NCBI GenBank assembly: GCA_033961575.1
Contig: CM066733.1
Span: 64,292,921 to 64,356,920 of the forward strand
Direction of reading: 5' to 3'
Source of the DNA: Aselliscus stoliczkanus
Lineage: Eukaryota > Chordata > Mammalia > Chiroptera > Hipposideridae
DNA: 64,000 nt
Positions within the stretch are counted from its first letter, which is position 1, and the number at the start of each line of letters is the position of its first letter. Below, one piece after another: positions 58,035 through 64,000 of this stretch. The notes beneath the pieces were generated by a model that saw nothing but the letters and a program-made list of their open reading frames with translations, did not search any database and was not told the DNA's origin. The position numbers and the translations under genes were made by a program.

Positions 58035-58741
58035 AGACCTGTTATTTGCCTGACATAGTACTTGGAGCAGTATAAACACTCAAGAAAATAATGGTAACTA
58101 TTTTCTGTATATGAAATGTGGACATGTTTATTAATTCTCATAGGAAACTATCATTTGCATTGGAAATCCACAGAGAATTCAAATGTAATCAATTTTAATG
58201 AAAGGTTTTAACATTCAAGTTGATCAAGGAGCTGAAAATTCAATAAGGGTTTCCTTTGCACCAGCGATGTGCCATAGATAAGGGTCAGATGATTAAGCAT
58301 CCTTGTTCTCATAAAGCTCTCTGTTTTGTTAGGGTAATAATACATATGCAGGAAAACAATTAGATTATAGGACATTACAAAAGGGAATATAATCAAAATG
58401 TATATTATGTGAATAAGAAAATATAAGAATGATGGCAAATGTGACCCATTTACATTTAGCACGTCATCTTTATTCTTATCACCTTCTCAGGTTAAAATAC
58501 TTCGACTAGGAAGTATTCAGCTGCAAGTAACACTATACTTACTCTAAGTAGGTTAAACAATGGGATTTGTTACCCCACTTAAAAGCCCCCAGGATAGATG
58601 ATTCCATGTTTGGTTATGTCAAGAATCTAGCTGCGTTCCTTCTTTCTGCTCTGGCATCCTCAAGCTTGTACCTCTATAATCATTAGTTGGCTGCCACAGC
58701 CCCAAACACGTCAGCTTTCCTCCACTTCTATAGAGTGGGGT

Positions 58742-59226
58742 AGGTGGAATAATGAGCCTCCAAAAGATATCCACATGCTCATCTCGGGAACCTGTGAGTG
58801 TTATTTTATATGGCAAAAAAGGACTTTGAGATGTGATTAAGTTAAGGATCCTAAGATGGAAAGGTTATCCTAAATTATTTACATGGGCCCGAAATGCCAT
58901 CACAAATGTCCTTATAAGAGGGAGGCAGAGGAAGATTTGACACACACAGAAGAGGAAATACAATGTGACCACAGATGCCTTCTCTGTGGAGTGATGTGGC
59001 CACAAACTAAGGAACACCAACAGCCACCAGAAGCTGAAAGAGGCGAAAAACAGATGTTCCCCTAGAGCTACCAGAGGAAGTGTGGCTGTGCTGACACCTT
59101 GCTTTGACCCAGTAATATTGGTTTTGGACTTCTGTCTTCCAGAACTATGAGAAAATAAATTTCTGTTGTTTTAAGCCACCAAGTTTGTAATAATGTGTTT
59201 TAGTAGCCTTTGGAAACTATTATAAG
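58742..59226 (+). mobile_element. MaLR-type (MLT-like) LTR
   Basis: GGACTTTGAGATGTGATTAA, GTCCTTATAAGAGGGAGGCAG, CTTCCAGAACTATGAGAAAATA and TGTTGTTTTAAGCCACCAAG are hallmark MaLR LTR text. The subfamily was not resolved. Confidence 0.7.
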
Positions 59227-59467
59227 GAATGAAAGGGCCATTTCATAATATGTTTCCTTTTACAGGGAGAAAAAATTTCCCAGAAAATCCACTGTAGACT
59301 TCCTTTCAGGTCCTACGAACTAAATTCTGGCTTCAAGGATGCTGGAAAAAAAGTATCTGGCATTTATAGCCTGTATAAACCTCTGTCAGCAAGGGAAAAA
59401 AAAGGTTTAATAGTTTGGGAAAAAGCAACTAATACTGGCATTTGCTGTTGTAGTAAAATGACCACTT

Positions 59468-59514
59468 CATAGACAATAGAAGGGAGATGGTTATAGACAG
59501 CAGAAGGGAGATGA
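59468..59514. repeat. Tandem duplication, about 24-bp unit x2
   Basis: Two adjacent units contain AGAAGGGAGATG preceded by ATAGACAAT or ATAGACAGC. Confidence 0.8.
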
Positions 59515-61179
59515 CACTGAACATAATGTACTGGCCCCTCTGGGGAGTCAAGCATTGGTACCTGAAGAATTCAAGAGTTGGCTGCACTCTTCGGGTCAAC
59601 AGTCTCACCAGCATCAGGATGTTACACCAGGGAGTCAGTAGATTCCCATGGTCTTCTGTGAGGGAGTGATAGAGACACTGCCAAACAAACTGGCCATGTT
59701 TTCCAGGGATGAGCTCTTATCCAGCCCTACCTAGCTTGGCTGACCTTCCAAGTAGCACACAGCAAGGGAAATCCTTTTTGAGGTAGCGGAGTTTCCTTAG
59801 CAACATTCCTCCACAGCATTCATCTTCTAACTCTTGGTTCTGTCTTCCTGGATGCTGTCCACAGGCAGGGGAGGTAAACTCTCAACTTTATACTCTTCTA
59901 TAGATGGCTTTCCTCCAATTCCAGATTTTTAATTTTACACAATAGTCATCTACGTGACCTTCCTGAGGGCTGTTCACCTGCTGATTTCTGATTGGAGTAG
60001 GGAGGAATTTATTCTTCTTCTTGCATTTAGGGTTTGGTGACTTCCTTTCATACTAACTGACCTGGTTCAAGACATGAAGGCCCTGGAATAGCTAGACTTC
60101 TTCTACAAAGACTGGGAGAGCCCTCGCCAGGAGAACCCTATACTTAGGGCATTTGTTGGAGTTAAACGTTCTTTAAATCTGACCAGTAGCTACACCTCCA
60201 AGTAAACATATTTTTTTTTCTTCATTAATTTAAAAAATGCAAAAGGTTTTGGGTTTGGCTCATAGAACATTATATAACACAAAGTCTTGTCATCTGGAAA
60301 ATGCATTTTGTTGATACTCTGAAATAGGACTAAATTTAAAAGGAACCCACACAAAGACCACCAAGTAATGGCTTTTTGCCCAAAAAACATTTGGTGGCAA
60401 ATATTTCTGCTGACCCACAACTGGGGCGGAATGGGGTTTTAAATCTATTACTTATGGGATTGGAACTCTCCTACTGGACCATTCATCTGATTGTTTATTA
60501 TAATAAAGCTCTGCTGACCTGATCATTTAATGGGTTTCTCTAGCACAGCCAATGCTCTTCAGAGAGAAAGTGCTAGGGGACTCCAGACTCTTAATGGAAA
60601 CTGACTATATATCGCAGGGGATGAAGACCTTGAAGACTTGAAGCAGAAGATGGATGAGATTCTCTGCCTGCAGCTCATTTCAAGAATAGTTTAGCTGTTT
60701 CGTGTCTGAGGTAACTGTCTAGGTCTCTGCTGTGTAGAAACACATTTGTCACTTTGGTTCCATTTGCTCACCTTGCAACTAGAATTGTAAAATAGTTCAT
60801 GGATACCAGAAGTCCTTGAAAAGGTGACTGAGGTAGACAAAGAGTACAGGAAGCCGAGCACAACTCAACAAGGTAGATGGAATGGGCTCCAGGTGGGAAG
60901 GTACCATCACCTAAACACGATTTTGGAGCCAACTGTCCTCTTTAAGGATTTTCCCTTTGCCTCTGTTCCCTTCGGCCTCATATAAAACTAAGTAAGCATG
61001 CTCTCCATTTGTCAGAATTACACCCACTTTCTGCTTAAGACTTTCCTTTTGAATTTTTCTGTCCTCCACACAGAAGTGTCCACATCCTGTGGTTAGTCTG
61101 TTTAAAGTTCAAGTCTTTCAATCTAGTAAATGAAAATGGGCCACTGTGCTGCTACTGAGAGTCATCACGTTCTAGAGCA

Positions 61180-61405
61180 ATATTTTCAAATAAAAATATA
61201 GTGAGAGCTACATGTATAACTCAAAAATTTCTGGTGACCATATAAAAGTAAATTTCAAAAATAGGTAAAATTAATTTTAGAGATCTGTTTTATTTTAGCC
61301 CAATATATACAAAAAAATTTTCATTTCAACATATGGCACTGGCCATGTTTCAAGGACTCCATAGACACAGGTAGCTCGTGGCCATTGCAGTTCGAGAGTC
61401 AGCCT
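61180..61405 (+). mobile_element. Old DNA-transposon-like repeat, family uncertain
   Basis: CATGTATAACTCAAAAATTTCTGG, TTTATTTTAGCCCAATATAT and TCATTTCAACATATGG resemble a widespread old mammalian repeat. Strongly diverged. Confidence 0.45.
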
Positions 61406-62189
61406 TTCTTGCCCTATCGTCTGTAATTTGGTAATTCTCAAGACTGCATTTCCAGCTAGATGTTGGCATTTGTAGGTAGGACTGAAGACCAGATATTTGT
61501 AGCAGGTAAGTCCTTACTGGGCCCTTAACTTACACTGGTGAGAAGGCATGAAGAAGGTATATCTCTTCTTTGCATATTGCCCATCTGATGACTATATGTG
61601 TCTTTTATGATCTTAAAATAAGTCTTGGGAATTTTTAGGAAGAGACAGGTTGAGGAGAAAAATCTTATACTCTTGTATGCAAAGTCCAAGGTCAATACTC
61701 TAAGAACTTGGAAATTAAGGGCTGATGTTGTATATGATTATATCAATGTTTTTTCTCCTTCCTCTTTTGTTTGTTTTCTCTTTCAGATATTTTGCCTTTT
61801 CTTTCTACTCATAACTTTCCTCCTCTCCTTGCTGCTTCTTTGAGATAATATTGGAGACTTGAGTATGTGGAGTTCTTTTCATTGTTAAGAGTATAATTTG
61901 TAAGTAAATGTAATAATTTAATAATAGGAAAGAACAAAAGGAACATATTATAAAGTTCCCACAATTTCCCTGCATTTATACCATCTATAAAAAGTTACCC
62001 AATATGGAAAAAGATAGAATTTCAAATCTTGGATTGATAGAGGTTGTGATTTTGGTCTAAATTTCTGGCCTAAAATTCTGGCCTAATATTTGAGTTCCAG
62101 GCTATTTAAATATGTATCTGTTAGAAGTGCTTTCAACTCAAAATACCTCTTTTTCCAAAATAATTGTACTATTTTACAACTTACTTGAA

Positions 62190-62495
62190 AACGGCCAGCA
62201 AGGCACTGAGGCCCTCAGTCCAGCAGCCCTTGAGGAACAAAATTCTGCCAATAACCTGAGTGAACTCAAAAGTGGACTAGTCAAGCTTTCAGATGAGATC
62301 ACAGCCCTGTGAACAATTTGATGCAGATTTGAAGGACATGAGACCTTGAATTTGAACTTGACCAAACCCTGAAGAAGTAGAGGACCCAGCTTAGCTGCTG
62401 GATTCCTGACCCACAGAATGAAAGAGAATAAGTGTGCTTTGTTTCAACCACTAACTCTGTGGTAATTTATTAAATGGCAATAGATACCGAATACA
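62190..62495 (+). mobile_element. MaLR-type LTR, diverged
   Basis: GGCACTGAGGCCCTCAGTCC, AAAATTCTGCCAATAACCTGAG, GGACCCAGCTTAGCTG and TGACCCACAGAATGAAAGAG follow the MLT1-like pattern. The 66-codon open frame here is repeat sequence. Confidence 0.6.
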
Positions 62496-62990
62496 AATTT
62501 AGCTGGGGGAGCAGGGACCACATAGCAGTTAGCTGGGGTACATGTTCACCTAATTCCAAGAACAAAGGGCAGGCAGACTGTCTTGGTGATTCAGAAATAC
62601 TGCAGAGAGATTGTTTATTTATGGAAACAAATTACCCAGTTTGCCAATTAAAACCAGAACTGAGAATGAAAGGATTTGGTTCACAGAAGCAACGAGGAAA
62701 CCCTGAGAGGGATGCAGCTATATTTAGGCCAGATGCTGAGCAGCAGCAGCAGTTGGCGTATGAACGATGCTGAGACTTGCTATGGGAGTAGGCTATGAGT
62801 CTCAGGAGGTAAACATTAAACATAAGCATACAATAAAAGGCTTTAGACAGGGTTTAGAAAGCCAAGTAATCATCAAGGGAAATATCAATGGAAGTTGTAG
62901 ATTCTCCTTTACTGAAGTCCATGAAAAATTATAACTTGCTAAATAAATAACAATAATCCTAATTGATGATAAAAACCATTCAGTATTCTT

Positions 62991-63138
62991 TTTTTTTTCT
63001 TTCAGCTGAGCCATCCTGCCACCTGTTGGCGGCTCAGCAGCTGCTCAGCTGGGGCTGGGAATCCAACCCACAACCCTGTTGCTCAGAGCTCACACTTTTG
63101 AGCAAGCCCTTAATCAACTGAGCCACTCGGCCGGCACC
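62991..63138 (-). mobile_element. tRNA-derived SINE, CAGCTGAGCC-body form
   Basis: The same subfamily as 43744-43890, with the duplication TTCAGTATTCTT / TTCAATATTCTT. Confidence 0.88.
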
Positions 63139-63221
63139 TTCAATATTCTTATTCTGTGAACAATTTCCTCTTTTTCCCTTTCTCCTCTCCTATCTTCTTC
63201 CAGTAACCACTGATGTATCAG

Positions 63222-63595
63222 TGTGCTCAGACTGCTGTAAAAAAATACCACAGGTTGGATGGCTTAAACAACAGATATTTATTTTGTTATTGTTATGAAA
63301 AGTGAAAGTCCAAGATCAAGGCGCCATCAGGGTTGAATTCTGGTGAGAATGCTCTTCCTGGCTTTTAAATGACCATCTTCTCCCTGTATCCTCACATGAC
63401 CTTTCTTGTGTGTGGGCTTGCAAGACCTCCTGTGTCTTTTCCTCTTCTTATAAGGACACTAGTCCTATCAGATTAAGGGCCAACTTTTATGACCTCATTT
63501 ATTATTAGTTATCTCTCTAAAGTCCCTATCTCCACATATAGTCACATTGGGTGTTAGGGCTTCAACACATAAATTGGACTCTGAATAGAACAGAT
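63222..63595 (-). mobile_element. MaLR-type LTR, antisense
   Basis: GGTTGGATGGCTTAAACAACAG, CTTATAAGGACACTAGTCC and ATATAGTCACATTGGGTG are the complement of MaLR LTR text. Confidence 0.7.
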
Positions 63596-64000
63596 AATCC
63601 CATCTCTTTCTGAGCATGGGAGACTAAACCTCAGTTTTTCTCATGTTTCATTCAGCTCATGGAACTGTAAAGCAAGGGACCCAATGCCAACCTCCATTGT
63701 CCAATTCCAGAAAGAAAGAACAAGGAGAACTGACAAGGATACGTGTTCTTCTTACCTGAGCACATCACTCCTGGACAGGGCTGCCTACTCTTCTGGGACC
63801 AGAAACAATGTTAGACACAAACCAAGATGGCATGCTTTGCTGGAAATCACTGAGCTGAGCCTGAGCAAATCCAAGGACAGGAGTGAACGGTGACTCTGAA
63901 ATATTCCTGCCACTCTCTCTCTAGAGATTCTGCACACTTTGTATGATCTCTGCCAAGCTATTCAGAGTAGGCTGTTCCACCCTTGGCATCAGCTAGTTTC

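Larger units (their letters stand above)
52066..62185. other. Intergenic with scattered repeats
   Basis: Apart from the SINEs, MaLR, GA tract and old repeats listed, nothing is recognisable. RCAN2 would be expected beyond the window, and no exon of it was seen. Confidence 0.5.

Noticed and set aside
57707..58141. 144-codon minus-strand frame
   Set aside because: Generated by the (GA)n microsatellite (Ser-Leu repeats).
62112..62312. 66-codon open frame that looks protein-like
   Set aside because: The DNA follows MaLR-type LTR wording.
1..64000. CRISPR array, operon or phage-type defence system
   Set aside because: No regularly spaced repeats, no compact same-strand gene runs. The sequence is vertebrate with introns and retroelements.

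Overview
The window is ordinary vertebrate nuclear DNA: AT-rich, mostly interspersed repeats, with multi-exon genes that have GT-AG introns. The two genes are ENPP4 (+, coding exons between 5781 and 9803) and ENPP5 (-, coding exons between 40396 and 33585). They face each other tail to tail, as in the mammalian CLIC5-ENPP4-ENPP5-RCAN2 neighbourhood known from human chromosome 6. The tRNA-derived SINEs have heads beginning GGGCCGGCCGAGTGGC, and some tails read like those I associate with Yinpterochiroptera, rhinolophoid bats in particular. A bat is therefore my best guess for the host, by inference from memory and not proven.

Layout: 1-5750 is ENPP4 intron 1 or upstream DNA with MIR, an antisense L1 and two short SINEs. 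5751-12420 holds the ENPP4 coding exons and a long 3' UTR. 12902-13784 is a full-length ferritin light chain retropseudogene (-) that still carries the iron-responsive element. 14424-15505 holds two mariner relics. About 15.6-30.2 kb looks like one old L1 split by many later insertions: two ORF2-less HAL1-type elements in opposite orientation, three long composite SINEs, an unidentified minus-strand reading-frame relic, a TA-flanked MITE, a betaretrovirus-like LTR-leader-partial gag block with its own SINE, and an unassigned repeat. 33.3-42.8 kb is ENPP5, with a GC-rich promoter region at about 42.1-43.0 kb. 43-64 kb is intergenic: old L1, MIR, hAT, MaLR and ERV1-type LTR copies, MITEs, young SINEs and microsatellites. 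No exon was recognised there.

Both real genes encode type I membrane ecto-phosphodiesterases with every metal-binding and nucleophile residue intact. Their spliced lengths are 453 and 477 codons, matching the human proteins as I remember them. They share coding exon layout and intron phase, as expected of an ancient inverted duplication. I found no functional RNA gene, no CRISPR array and no prokaryote-type system. The most unusual content is the nested retroelement stack and the modular SINE family.
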